NCBI RefSeq assembly: GCF_904846285.1
Contig: NZ_CAJHAD010000014.1
Span: 1 to 64,000 of the forward strand
From: Psychrobacter immobilis
GTDB lineage: Bacteria; Pseudomonadota; Gammaproteobacteria; Pseudomonadales; Moraxellaceae
Direction of reading: 5' to 3'
Length of the DNA stretch: 64,000 nt
Numbering within the stretch: position 1 is the first letter of the stretch; each line of letters opens with the position of its first letter. A program made the translations under genes and the position numbers. The notes beneath the pieces were generated by a model. It saw nothing but the letters and a program-made list of their open reading frames with translations, had not been told where the DNA came from and made no database searches. Below are positions 6,873 to 16,684 of this stretch, one piece after another.

Positions 6873-9257
6873 TTACTTCGCTTCTTCACCGGCTAAGAAG
6901 AACCAAGTATCTAATACTGAGTCAGGGTTTAATGACACTGAGTCGATACCTTGTTCCATGAGCCAGTAAGCAAGATCTGGGTGATCTGATGGACCTTGAC
7001 CACAAATACCAATGTATTTGCCCGCTTCATTACAAGCTTCAATCGCCATAGATAATAGTTTCTTAACCGCAGGATCACGCTCATCAAATAGATGTGATAC
7101 GATACCTGAGTCACGATCTAGACCAAGCGTTAACTGAGTCAAATCGTTTGAACCGATTGAGAAACCATCAAAATGCTCTAGGAATTCTTCTGCTAGTAAT
7201 GCGTTGGTTGGTAACTCACACATCATGATGACGCGCAGACCATTTTCACCACGTTTTAGACCATTTTTCTCAAGTAGCTCGATGACTTCTTTGGCTTCGC
7301 CAACGGTACGAACGAATGGAATCATGATCTCGACGTGAGTCAGACCCATCTCATCACGGACGCGTTTTAGTGCTTTACACTCAAGCTCGAAGCAGTCACG
7401 GAAGTTGTCTGAGACGTAGCGGCTCGCACCACGGAAACCAAGCATTGGGTTTTCTTCTGATGGCTCGTATAATTTACCACCAAGCAAGTTAGCGTATTCG
7501 TTTGATTTAAAATCAGACATACGAACGATCACTGGCTGATCCATAAAGGCTACAGCCAGCGTTGAGATACCTTCTACCAATTTATCAACATAGAAATCAA
7601 CTGGTGAAGCATAACCGGCAATACGCTCATTAATAGCTTGGGCGATTTCACGTGGTAAGGTGTTCATGTTAAGTAGCGCTTTTGGATGCACACCAATCAT
7701 ACGGTTGATAATAAACTCAAGACGCGCAAGACCAATACCTTCGTTTGGCATTTGGGTAAATGAAAAGGCGCGATCTGGGTTACCAACGTTCATCATTACT
7801 TTGAACGCAAGCTCTGGCATAGACTCAACAGAGTTGGTCTGTACTTCAAAATCAATCTGACCTTCATAAATAAAGCCAGTATCACCTTCAGCACAAGAAA
7901 CCGTGACGTCTTGACCATCAACCAATAGTTCAGTGGCATTACCACAACCGACGATAGCTGGAACACCAAGCTCACGGGCGATAATAGCAGCATGACAGGT
8001 ACGACCACCACGGTTGGTGATGATAGCAGAAGCACGCTTCATGACTGGTTCCCAATCCGGATCCGTCATATCTGATACTAATACGTCGCCATCTTGTACT
8101 TTGTCCATCTCGTTTAAGTTGCTAACGATACGTACTTTACCAGCACCAATACGTTGACCGATTGAACGACCTTCGCATAGGATTTTAGCATCACCAGTAT
8201 TGATGATATAACGTTCCATGACATTGCTGTCTTGGCGGCTCTTAACGGTTTCTGGGCGTGCTTGAACGATAAAGATTTCACCGCTGTCGCCATCTTTTGC
8301 CCACTCGATATCCATGGCTTGACCGTAATGCTTTTCAATGGTCATGGCTTGTTTGGCAAGTGAATTCAGCTCTTCAGTTGATAAAGAGAACTGCATGCGC
8401 TCTTCTTTTTCAACATCAATGATTTTTACAGATTTAGTGGTGCTACCTTCATCACCATAAATCATTTTCTTATGCTTGCTACCTAGGTTACGACGGATAA
8501 TCGCCGGTTTACCGTTAGCAAGTAATTTTTTTGATACATAGAACTCATCTGGGTTGACCGCGCCTTGTACGACCATTTCACCTAGACCGTAGCTTGAGGT
8601 GATAAAGACCACTTGATCAAAACCACTTTCGGTATCTAGGGTGAACATAACGCCCGCAGCGCCGGTTTCTGAACGTACCATGCGTTGGACAGCAGCAGAT
8701 AACGCCACGCCTTCATGCTCAAAACCTTTATGCACACGGTAAGAGATAGCACGGTCATTATATAAAGAGGCAAATACTTCTTTAATCGCAATTAGGACGT
8801 TATCAATGCCGCGAATGTTCAAGAAAGTTTCTTGTTGACCGGCAAATGAGGCGTCTGGCAAATCTTCAGCAGTGGCAGAAGAGCGTACCGCAACAGCGAT
8901 GTCTTCGCCGCCACTCATGGTTTCAAACGATTGACGCACTTCTTGCTCAAGGTCGCTTGGCAGCTCTTGCTCAATAATCCACGTACGGATTTTTTTACCC
9001 GTTTCGGCAAGCTTGTTAACATCATTAACGTCAAGCGCTTTAAGCTCGTTATTGATTTTGTCTAGTAAGCCTGTTTCTGTCAAGAAACGATTGAACGCAT
9101 TTGAAGTGGTCGCAAAGCCACCTGGAACGCTGACACCCAAATCAGATAGATGGCTGATCATCTCGCCAAGCGAGGCATTCTTGCCGCCAACCATATCAAT
9201 GTCATCTTTTCCTAGCTGATCAAGATTGATTACAAGTGCTGTAGATTGCGCTGCCAT
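6873..9257 (-). CDS. ppsA: Phosphoenolpyruvate synthase
   Basis: PpsA converts pyruvate, ATP and water to PEP, AMP and phosphate, allowing growth on three-carbon compounds and fatty acids. The ATP-grasp domain opens with [11 protein letters not shown] (23-33). The swivelling phosphohistidine motif [15 protein letters not shown] contains catalytic His422, with Thr420 two residues before it. The C-terminal PEP-binding barrel carries [17 protein letters not shown] and the catalytic cysteine in [12 protein letters not shown]. The length of 794 residues is standard. GGAG precedes the start. ppsR lies divergently upstream, as in many proteobacteria. Confidence 0.97.
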   Translation of the reverse strand: MAAQSTALVINLDQLGKDDIDMVGGKNASLGEMISHLSDLGVSVPGGFATTSNAFNRFLTETGLLDKINNELKALDVNDVNKLAETGKKIRTWIIEQELPSDLEQEVRQSFETMSGGEDIAVAVRSSATAEDLPDASFAGQQETFLNIRGIDNVLIAIKEVFASLYNDRAISYRVHKGFEHEGVALSAAVQRMVRSETGAAGVMFTLDTESGFDQVVFITSSYGLGEMVVQGAVNPDEFYVSKKLLANGKPAIIRRNLGSKHKKMIYGDEGSTTKSVKIIDVEKEERMQFSLSTEELNSLAKQAMTIEKHYGQAMDIEWAKDGDSGEIFIVQARPETVKSRQDSNVMERYIINTGDAKILCEGRSIGQRIGAGKVRIVSNLNEMDKVQDGDVLVSDMTDPDWEPVMKRASAIITNRGGRTCHAAIIARELGVPAIVGCGNATELLVDGQDVTVSCAEGDTGFIYEGQIDFEVQTNSVESMPELAFKVMMNVGNPDRAFSFTQMPNEGIGLARLEFIINRMIGVHPKALLNMNTLPREIAQAINERIAGYASPVDFYVDKLVEGISTLAVAFMDQPVIVRMSDFKSNEYANLLGGKLYEPSEENPMLGFRGASRYVSDNFRDCFELECKALKRVRDEMGLTHVEIMIPFVRTVGEAKEVIELLEKNGLKRGENGLRVIMMCELPTNALLAEEFLEHFDGFSIGSNDLTQLTLGLDRDSGIVSHLFDERDPAVKKLLSMAIEACNEAGKYIGICGQGPSDHPDLAYWLMEQGIDSVSLNPDSVLDTWFFLAGEEAK

Positions 9258-9441
9258 GATAACTCCAGAAAATAAGGTTATTTAGTAAAGATTATAATGG
9301 TCGATTATACCCCTATATTTGGATAATTTCGATACCTAGAACCAAAAAATTCGTCAAAAAGATACAAATTGTGGGGATTGCTACATATTTGCGCGCCAAG
9401 AATATAATATTTGCCTGCTAGAATATAATAAAAATGCAGAT

Positions 9442-9462
9442 TGGACTGATTTTATCAGTCCA
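9442..9462. promoter_or_regulatory. Perfect nine-base palindrome, possible operator or terminator
   Basis: TGGACTGAT and ATCAGTCCA are separated by TTT, in the middle of the ppsA/ppsR gap and about 185 bases from the ppsA start. No gene ends nearby, so an operator for a dimeric regulator is as likely as a terminator. Confidence 0.4.
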
Positions 9463-9788
9463 TTTAAAACCATTAATATTAGATAAAGTAGCCGAAAGTG
9501 ACTTAAAGCTGTCATAAAACAGCCTTAAAATTTTCGTTTCTATTTTTCTTTTATATATAGGTGACTATACAACTGTTAAATTCTAGATAACTCTTTAAGC
9601 ATTGCTAAAGGGTTTAATGATAGGTTTAAAAGTGAGCTTTATTTTGATGCTGGCTTTTATAATAGCTTTTAAGTGTACGCCTGTAACATTGATTTCTATT
9701 GATCGGCTATTATGCGTATAATATAGCGCATAGATTGTGCTAAACGCGCTTATACTAATTAAGCGCTATTTAACAGCCAATGACTACT

Positions 9789-9820
9789 AAATAGCATGAC
9801 AAATAAATAGCATGGCAAAG
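9789..9820 (+). repeat. 16-bp tandem repeat upstream of ppsR
   Basis: AAATAGCATGACAAAT is followed directly by AAATAGCATGGCAAAG (14 of 16 identical), 110 bases before ppsR. Confidence 0.75.
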
Positions 9821-9930
9821 CTTTTATAAGAAGTTACTATAAACGGCTAGCAAGAGCCGATTGAAGATTTTTCAGCGCTAAGCAAAAGCGACTATTGAGG
9901 TTTTAACATTTTAACAAAGGTGTTCACGTT

Positions 9931-10827
9931 ATGTTTGCAAACAATCCGCCCGAAGCAGCCAATCCGACTATTCAAAACAAACAAGCATTGCAAGTAGATA
10001 ACGACCAAAATATCAGAACCGCCTTTTTTATCTCTGATGGTACGGCAATTACTGCCGAAACCCTCGGACGTGCTATTTTAAGTCAGTTTGCCTCGGTTCC
10101 TTTTGAGACCCGAGTATTGCCTTATGTCGATAGCTTAGAGCGTGCCGAAGATGCGGTTGAACAAATCAATACCGCGTATCAACGCGACGGTTTATTGCCA
10201 TTGGTATTCGATACGATTGTCAGCCCCGAAATTCGCGAAAAAATCAACTCAGCACATAGCTGTAACTTGGATATGTATGAAGGCTTAATCGGTCGGGTAG
10301 CTGAAGAGACGGGTGTCGAGCCGGACGGACATTCGGGTCATGCCCATGATAACGTTGATTCTGAGACTTATAAGGAACGTATCGATGCCGTGCACTTTGC
10401 TTTAGACAATGATGATGGGGCACGCACCCGTCATTACCATGCGGCAGATATTATTCTTATCGGCGTTTCGCGTTCTGGAAAGACGCCAACGTCATTATAT
10501 TTGGCGCTACAATTCGGTATTCGGGCGGCAAACTATCCTTTAACCGAAGAAGATTTAAACGACAATAACCTGCCCAAAGCCTTACGTGAGCATAAACATA
10601 AGCTATTTGGTTTGATTATCGATACCGATCGCTTGGTAAAGATCCGCCAAGAACGCCGCGCAGGTAGTCGTTATTCAAGCTATCAGCAGTGTCAGCAAGA
10701 GCAGCGTGCAATACAGGGGATTTACACCTCGCAAGGCATTCCAAGCCTTGATGTATCCGAGATGTCTGTTGAAGAGATTGCCACCCGTATCTTGCAGATG
10801 ACAGGTCTTAAACGCCGGATTGGTTAA
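9931..10827 (+). CDS. ppsR: PEP synthase regulatory protein (bifunctional kinase/pyrophosphorylase)
   Basis: PpsR (DUF299 family) inactivates PpsA by ADP-dependent phosphorylation of the threonine next to the catalytic histidine and restores it by phosphate-dependent removal. The P-loop-like GVSRSGKT (178-185) and the N-terminal FFISDGTAITAETLGRAIL are family signatures. At 298 residues it is slightly long; a His/Asp/Gly-rich insert around 131-147 explains the difference. AAAGGTG sits before the ATG. It is divergent from its target ppsA, which makes the assignment to PEP synthase rather than PPDK firm. Confidence 0.95.
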   Translation: MFANNPPEAANPTIQNKQALQVDNDQNIRTAFFISDGTAITAETLGRAILSQFASVPFETRVLPYVDSLERAEDAVEQINTAYQRDGLLPLVFDTIVSPEIREKINSAHSCNLDMYEGLIGRVAEETGVEPDGHSGHAHDNVDSETYKERIDAVHFALDNDDGARTRHYHAADIILIGVSRSGKTPTSLYLALQFGIRAANYPLTEEDLNDNNLPKALREHKHKLFGLIIDTDRLVKIRQERRAGSRYSSYQQCQQEQRAIQGIYTSQGIPSLDVSEMSVEEIATRILQMTGLKRRIG

Positions 10828-11017
10828 ACATAGTAATTAAGAACGTCCAATAAATAGCTAGGGTAATGGTAACAACCTAACTATAGCCAACATTGCAAAA
10901 TATCCTATCACAACGTATGGTAGGCACGCTTTAGCGCCATGAATTGACTGTATGTAGACATGCAGACATTGATGACCTAAAAAATAAATAGATTCATAAA
11001 TTAATAAAGAGGATACG

Positions 11018-12667
11018 ATGGGAAGCAAACCTATAAGCGACGCGACCAACGATATTGGTAAAGACACTCACACCGAAGTATCTAATAAAGAGAGCGGCCG
11101 CGCGCCAAACCCTGAGCATACTGAGGGTAAAACTAAAAAAGCAAAAATTGATCAAACCCATCAGCAAGTCACTGAAGATATCATGCACCATCCTGACTTG
11201 GTCAATCCGCTAGATGATATCCGTATTGATATCAAAACCCCTTTTACCAAAGACTCGCAGCGTATCAAAGGCGATAAACACAAATATGAGTATGATGTTG
11301 TCGTTTTAGGCGCAGGGCCGGCTGGTGAAGCGGCAGCCATGAAGCTGACGAAGTCGGGCAAAAAAGTTGCGGTTATCGACCCACGCGAACAGGTCGGCGG
11401 CAACTCTACCCATGTGGGTACGATTCCAAGTAAAGCATTGCGTCAATCAGTCTTTAACCTGATTAACTTTCGCCGTGATCCGATGTTTACCAAAGCGATG
11501 GAATATCAACAAGTGCCGCTAAACCGTGTGTTGGCCAATGCGCGTCAGGTGATACGCAATCAGGTTACTACCCATACGCGTTTTTATGAGCGTAATCGCA
11601 TTGATGTGATTCATGGCTGGGCAAGCTTTATTGATGAGCATACTTTAAATGTCGAAAAAGATGATGGTGTCTTTGAAACCGTCACTTTTAATAAAGCCAT
11701 TATCACCGTTGGTAGCCGCCCTTATCGTCCTGATATTTTAGACTTTAACCATCCGCGTGTTTTTGACTCCGATAAAATATTGCAAATGGATTATGTGGTC
11801 AAGAAAATAATCATTTATGGTGCAGGGGTCATTGGTTGTGAGTACGCTTCTATCTTTACCGGTCTTGGCTATAAAGTTGATTTAATCAATAACCAAGATC
11901 AATTGCTGAGTTATCTCGACAGCGAAATTAGTGATGCCATCGCTCATGACTTTAGACAATTTGGCGTGCTGATTCGCAGTAATGAAGAGATTGACCATCT
12001 TGAAACGCATGATGATTATGTGGTCTTGCATCTAAAAAGTGGCAAGCGCATTAAATCAGATGCCATTCTTTGGTCAAATGGGCGCTCAGGTAACACAGAA
12101 GGCTTGAACTTAGAAGCTATCGGACTTGAAGCCAATAGCCGTGGTCAGCTCAAAGTTGATGATACCTATTGTACTGGTGTCGAAAACATCTATGCCGCTG
12201 GTGACGTTATCGGCTGGCCATCATTGGCTTCTGCCGCCTACGATCAAGGACGCTGTGCTGCGGCGTTTATGGTTGGCGATAGTGATGCTGAACCAGTATC
12301 AAGTGTACCAACGGGTATTTATACCATCCCTGAGATTTCTTGTATCGGTAAAACTGAGCAAGAGCTGACCGATGAAAAAGTACCTTATGAAGTCGGGCAG
12401 GCATTTTTTAAACATCTGGCACGCGCGCAAATCATTGGTGAACGTTCAGGTGTGTTAAAGATTTTGTTCCATCGTGATACGCTTGAGATTTTAGGCATTC
12501 ATTGCTACGGCAATCACGCGTCAGAAATTATTCATATCGGTCAAGCAGTCATGAAGTGTAAGAGTAATAATACCCTTGAGTATTTTGTTAATACGACCTT
12601 TAACTATCCAACGATGGCAGAAGCTTATCGTGTGGCAGCCCTCAATGGTTTAAATCGCGTTTTTTAA
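11018..12667 (+). CDS. sthA: Soluble pyridine nucleotide transhydrogenase
   Basis: SthA is a cytosolic FAD enzyme that moves reducing power between NADPH and NAD+. The flavin-binding GAGPAG (98-103), the second dinucleotide site ([13 protein letters not shown]) and the C-terminal dimerisation region ending [26 protein letters not shown] all match E. coli SthA closely. The redox cysteines of lipoamide dehydrogenase are absent: the motif reads [13 protein letters not shown], as expected for this family. The protein has a hydrophilic N-terminal extension of about 85-90 residues. AGAGGATACG before 11018 supports this start; an internal Met at about residue 56 has no such site. Confidence 0.95.
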   Translation: MGSKPISDATNDIGKDTHTEVSNKESGRAPNPEHTEGKTKKAKIDQTHQQVTEDIMHHPDLVNPLDDIRIDIKTPFTKDSQRIKGDKHKYEYDVVVLGAGPAGEAAAMKLTKSGKKVAVIDPREQVGGNSTHVGTIPSKALRQSVFNLINFRRDPMFTKAMEYQQVPLNRVLANARQVIRNQVTTHTRFYERNRIDVIHGWASFIDEHTLNVEKDDGVFETVTFNKAIITVGSRPYRPDILDFNHPRVFDSDKILQMDYVVKKIIIYGAGVIGCEYASIFTGLGYKVDLINNQDQLLSYLDSEISDAIAHDFRQFGVLIRSNEEIDHLETHDDYVVLHLKSGKRIKSDAILWSNGRSGNTEGLNLEAIGLEANSRGQLKVDDTYCTGVENIYAAGDVIGWPSLASAAYDQGRCAAAFMVGDSDAEPVSSVPTGIYTIPEISCIGKTEQELTDEKVPYEVGQAFFKHLARAQIIGERSGVLKILFHRDTLEILGIHCYGNHASEIIHIGQAVMKCKSNNTLEYFVNTTFNYPTMAEAYRVAALNGLNRVF

Positions 12668-12693
12668 CTGTTAAACCCTAAAGTCAGATACAT

Positions 12694-12729
12694 AAAAAAG
12701 CGCCTGCTTAATAAGTAGGCGCTTTTTTT
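12694..12729. terminator. Bidirectional terminator between sthA and the exporter operon
   Basis: AAAAAAGCGCCTGCTTA pairs with TAAGTAGGCGCTTTTTT, giving A and T runs on both sides. It lies between convergent genes ending at 12667 and 12774. Confidence 0.88.
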
Positions 12730-12773
12730 GTGGGATTTTTTAATAGCATAAGTGCTATAAAGCTCTTTTTAAC

Positions 12774-14006
12774 TTAAAAGGCGATTTTACTTTGCGTGGT
12801 ACGCCAGCGAAAAAGCAGCAGTAATATAAAGTAAAATAGCCACAATCCTGCCAATGCATAAAATCCCGTTGCGACTTGCGCTACGCTTGCACCCATCTGA
12901 TTGAGCTGAACAGAAGTATTGATACCAGGTGTCGTCGGTATTAACCAGCGTATGATTTGTAAAAACTCTGGTAATTGATGGGCAGGCCATGGATAGCCAC
13001 TAACAAAAAACATCGGCAGTGAGCTGAAAATTAAAATTTGCATACTGCGCTCACGCTGGCGGAACCATAGCCCAAACACGCAGCCAAGCGTGGCCACAGT
13101 CGGACAAAATAACAGTAGAAATAGTAGGCTGCCGAGCATGTTTTGTCCGCGTGGGTAATGATGCAGCTCAAAGGTCCAGCCATAATAGAAGCAGCCGATG
13201 ATAAAGCTGAACATACTGAGCGCTGCAATACGTCCGAGCCAGCCGCGAATACTGGTAGCATGACGACGTTGTTCATACCATGTACCAATCAACATTGCTG
13301 TAGACATTAAAAGGGTTTGCTGCAGAATAAGAATAGCGACCGCTGGCACCACGTAAGCACCGTAGCCCTCGGTTTGGTTATATAAAGGAATAATTTTTAA
13401 TGGCACCGCTTGCGTGCTTGCTGCTGCGGTCGCAGAATAAGCTCCCTGTGCCACGTTTTTTTTAATCTCAACCCCTGCTGATACCGTACTGACCGCTTGT
13501 AAAAACCCCATTTGGACGTTTTTATTTAGCAGGAAATAGCCGCCATTACCCAGTACGCTGACGCTTGCCGCTTTTCCAGACAGTACTTGCTGCTCAAGTC
13601 CGCTTGGAATAATCATATAACCAGCGATGTCATCTGACCATATAGCCTCGATGGCATCTTGCTCATTTAAAAAACGCTTGGTATCTAGCTGTGGGCTGGC
13701 ACTGGCGTAACGGACGATGGTTTTAGATAAGTTACTGTTGTCTTGATCAATAATACCAACTGGCACATGGTTAATCACTTCCGCTGAATACGGCCAAGGA
13801 TAAAAAAAGCCATAAATAATCGGTGCAATCATTAATAATAACAGCACGCCTTTATCAGAAAAGACGTCTTTAATGGTTTGCAAAAAACTGCCTAAAAAGC
13901 TTTGCGATGAAGAACAGTCTTTTGAATCTGCTGCTCCGTTAGATAACTTGTCTTTTAGTGATACAGACTCTTTTGGTGAGCCAGACTCTTTTTTTAACAT
14001 AACCAT
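12774..14006 (-). CDS. ABC-2 type transporter permease, second copy
   Basis: A 410-residue membrane protein of the YhhJ/YbhR type: a cytosolic N-terminus, one membrane span near residue 55, a periplasmic domain of about 170 residues (VPVGIIDQDNSNLSK opening it) and five more spans in the C-terminal half. The last-gene position in the TolC-HlyD-permease-permease operon suggests export of a small hydrophobic compound or drug together with the permease before it. Its start overlaps the previous stop (TAATG). No Walker motifs are present in it or in its neighbours. Confidence 0.85.
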   Translation of the reverse strand: MVMLKKESGSPKESVSLKDKLSNGAADSKDCSSSQSFLGSFLQTIKDVFSDKGVLLLLMIAPIIYGFFYPWPYSAEVINHVPVGIIDQDNSNLSKTIVRYASASPQLDTKRFLNEQDAIEAIWSDDIAGYMIIPSGLEQQVLSGKAASVSVLGNGGYFLLNKNVQMGFLQAVSTVSAGVEIKKNVAQGAYSATAAASTQAVPLKIIPLYNQTEGYGAYVVPAVAILILQQTLLMSTAMLIGTWYEQRRHATSIRGWLGRIAALSMFSFIIGCFYYGWTFELHHYPRGQNMLGSLLFLLLFCPTVATLGCVFGLWFRQRERSMQILIFSSLPMFFVSGYPWPAHQLPEFLQIIRWLIPTTPGINTSVQLNQMGASVAQVATGFYALAGLWLFYFILLLLFRWRTTQSKIAF

Positions 14007-15343
14007 TAGCGTGCTCCCCAGCGTTCAGGATGTGCGAGTGCGCGTTTGCTCAATAAAGTAGTTAAGAACATAGTAATAAGGGTCGCTAACGTCAGTCCAT
14101 AGACTATCGGTAATGAGATGGCAACGGGTGCTTGCATCTGTAATTGCGCGATATGCAGCTTAAGATAATGGGTGAGTGGTAAGACGTTTGACCAATGCTG
14201 AGCACTGTCACTGATAGCGATATAAGGAAATGTCACCCCTGCAAAAGCATAAGAAGGCGCTGAGATAAACCCCGTAGACGATAAGCCCATACGTAATGAG
14301 AATGAGGTTAAAGTAAATATCGCCCCAAGCCAAAATGACAACATCATCAGCAAGACAAGACCGATATAAGTCGCAATAATGGAGCTAATAGCGAGCGCTT
14401 GCTGCGGAGTGGCAAGCCATAACGCCAAAACTGACCATAGACTATAAGCCAGCATCGGCCAAAAATACTTACCCAATAAACCAAAGAGCAAAACTAAAAT
14501 ACTGGCTTTTCTAGGCCTATCATCTTCAATAAAGGTGTTACGGTTTTCAGTAGCAGTTAAAGCGGCTATGGTTTTGCTGTTTGCAATGTTGGTTTCAATA
14601 TTGGTTAAGTCAGGATGACCGCTTTCAATAAAGTCATACCACCGACCGATTTGCTTATCACGTAGCTCACGCCCAATGGTCGTGGCACCGATGACCATTG
14701 CTAAAATATGAAGCAGAGCAGGGATAACGGTCGATGCTAAAAACTGCTGATAATCCGTTGCGGCATTAAATAAGCTGATACGCTGAATACTAATGGGCGA
14801 GTAGGCAATCGCTGCTTGTGACGGTGCTATCCCTTTTTTCACCAAACGTTGTATCTCAACGCCTGCCGATAGCGTACCAATCACCGATTGCACGCTGGTT
14901 TGAATAATGCCAGAGTGAGTACCGTATTGGGCGTTTACTTGCAGCACGATAGGCGCAGGTTTACTGGATGAAATATTGCGCGAGAAATCTTCAGGAATAA
15001 TTACCACAGCATAAATATCACGTTGCAGGAGCGCCGCTTCTACCGCTGCTGGCGAATGATACAGCTTTTTGACCGTGAGATTCGGGTTGGCTTCCAAATA
15101 ACGCACGGCAGTATTGGCAATAGGACCTCGGTCGTTATCCATCACGCCGATGGGTAAATTGGTGATTTGTATTTGTGAAAATATCCACCAAATCAATAGC
15201 ACGGTCGCAAGCGGTATCCAAATCACCATGCTCAAATCCCATGGATTTTTGGCTAAAAAACGTCGCTCGTAGGCAGCACTGCGTAGAAAAGCGCCAATCA
15301 ACCCCTTTTGCTCACTTAGCTTCTTTTGCTTAGTCAAGCGCAT
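14006..15343 (-). CDS. ABC-2 type transporter permease, first copy
   Basis: A 445-residue paralogue of the next gene with the same architecture: an N-terminal span near residue 45, a periplasmic domain starting LPIGVMDNDRGPIANT, and five C-terminal spans. A polar loop at about residues 235-275 is extra. The two permeases probably form a heterodimeric channel. Only three bases separate it from the HlyD-like gene upstream. Known relatives (YbhF-YbhS-YbhR, RbbA-YhhJ) need an ATPase subunit; none is encoded here. Confidence 0.85.
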   Translation of the reverse strand: MRLTKQKKLSEQKGLIGAFLRSAAYERRFLAKNPWDLSMVIWIPLATVLLIWWIFSQIQITNLPIGVMDNDRGPIANTAVRYLEANPNLTVKKLYHSPAAVEAALLQRDIYAVVIIPEDFSRNISSSKPAPIVLQVNAQYGTHSGIIQTSVQSVIGTLSAGVEIQRLVKKGIAPSQAAIAYSPISIQRISLFNAATDYQQFLASTVIPALLHILAMVIGATTIGRELRDKQIGRWYDFIESGHPDLTNIETNIANSKTIAALTATENRNTFIEDDRPRKASILVLLFGLLGKYFWPMLAYSLWSVLALWLATPQQALAISSIIATYIGLVLLMMLSFWLGAIFTLTSFSLRMGLSSTGFISAPSYAFAGVTFPYIAISDSAQHWSNVLPLTHYLKLHIAQLQMQAPVAISLPIVYGLTLATLITMFLTTLLSKRALAHPERWGAR

Positions 15344-15346
15344 GGG

Positions 15347-16591
15347 TTACTCTTGGCTCTGATTAGCAAGGGCTGGATTGATACTAACAACCACGCTCAT
15401 ACCCGAGCGAATACGGCGATCAGGAGCTGATGGACGCGCTTTGACCTCAAAGGTACGCACATCAAAACCATCGTTATTATTGGTTGGACGCCAAGTAGCA
15501 AAGTCAGATAATGTTGAGGTGGCATACACGGTAAATTGTTTGGTATAAGGTTTTTCAGGCGATGATAAAGCAGGAATCGTACCCATAAAGCGCTGACCAA
15601 TTGCAAACTGGTTTAAGTAGGTTTCAGTGACGTTGAGTACCACCCATTGATCTTCGGTATTGACCAAGGTAAGGAGCGGCACGCCTTGACCAATCACTTC
15701 GCCAGCATTAACGATGACATTATCCACGATACCAGCAATCGGACTTCTTAGATTGGCCTCCTCTTTTGCGACCAAGGCCTCTTCTAGTTGCGCATCGACT
15801 TGGGCAACTTGCGCCGTCGCGGCAGATTTGTCTTCACTGCGTGCGCCTTCCATTGCTAAGTCATACTGCAAGCGCGCGGCTTCTGTCTGATCTTGAGTAG
15901 CCAAATATTGCGCATACGCTTCATCGCGTTTTTGCCGTGCCATCAGCCCTTCTTCATAAAGACGATTGACCCGCTGATAGGTGTTTTCTGCCAAATCAGA
16001 CGCCGCTTTATTGGCTTGCCAGGCGGCTTTTGCTTGCGCAATCTCTTGTGGACGAGCACCATTTTCTGCTTTATCAAGCTGACTTTGGGCCATTTGTTTG
16101 CCAGCACGCGCCTGATTAATCTTAGCGTTAATCTCGGGTGAGTCCATCTCAATTAACTGCTGACCGACCGTCACCGCATCACCTTCTGTAACCATGATTT
16201 GTGCAATACGCCCCGGTACTTTTGCGGCAATGGACGTCTGCTGCATTTGCATCTGCCCTTGTAGGGTGATGACTTCAGGCTCATTGTGTTGATTGCTTTT
16301 ATATAGACCATAAGCAATCGCCCCTAATATGAGCAGCATAAAAAGCACCAAAATTGCCTTTTTGATCATGGCAGATTTATTCGCTTTTGTAGGCTCGCGC
16401 TTATAAGGGGGCACAGCTTGCTCTTGGTCAGTATCAGCGCTATCGACACTATCAACGAAGGCTTCAGTCGGTTGAGTGCCATCAATAGCATCAACAGGCT
16501 TTCGCTCATGCTGACTGTTGTTTGATTCAGCGGCTTGGTCTGAAGCATTTAATTTGCGTGAGTCGCCTGATTCGTTATTAGATTCAGTCAT
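15347..16591 (-). CDS. HlyD/EmrA-family membrane fusion protein
   Basis: The periplasmic adaptor of a tripartite exporter, 414 residues. The first 75 residues are cytosolic, acidic and polar; one membrane span follows (ILVLFMLLILGAIAYGLY, about 88-105). Then come the first half of the biotinyl-lipoyl-like domain (IAAKVPGRIAQIMVTEGDAV), an alpha-helical hairpin rich in Ala, Gln and Glu (about 155-270), the second lipoyl half (LRSPIAGIVDNVIVNAGEVI) and a beta-barrel. It bridges the inner-membrane permeases and the TolC-like protein encoded just upstream. Confidence 0.9.
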   Translation of the reverse strand: MTESNNESGDSRKLNASDQAAESNNSQHERKPVDAIDGTQPTEAFVDSVDSADTDQEQAVPPYKREPTKANKSAMIKKAILVLFMLLILGAIAYGLYKSNQHNEPEVITLQGQMQMQQTSIAAKVPGRIAQIMVTEGDAVTVGQQLIEMDSPEINAKINQARAGKQMAQSQLDKAENGARPQEIAQAKAAWQANKAASDLAENTYQRVNRLYEEGLMARQKRDEAYAQYLATQDQTEAARLQYDLAMEGARSEDKSAATAQVAQVDAQLEEALVAKEEANLRSPIAGIVDNVIVNAGEVIGQGVPLLTLVNTEDQWVVLNVTETYLNQFAIGQRFMGTIPALSSPEKPYTKQFTVYATSTLSDFATWRPTNNNDGFDVRTFEVKARPSAPDRRIRSGMSVVVSINPALANQSQE

Positions 16592-16684
16592 GACAGTGAG
16601 ATTCCTAAAGCGATAAAGTCGGGAATAAGCAGAATAGGTCTGGCGTTATTTAATCTTGGCATTTAATATTTTTTACTAAATGAG

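Larger units (their letters stand above)
9258..9930. other. Divergent ppsA/ppsR intergenic region
   Basis: 673 bases with no convincing gene. It contains two TATAAT-like boxes 30-60 bases upstream of ppsA on the minus strand, a perfect palindrome at 9442-9462 and a 16-bp tandem repeat at 9789-9820. The region must hold both promoters; no clear -35 element could be assigned by eye. Confidence 0.6.
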
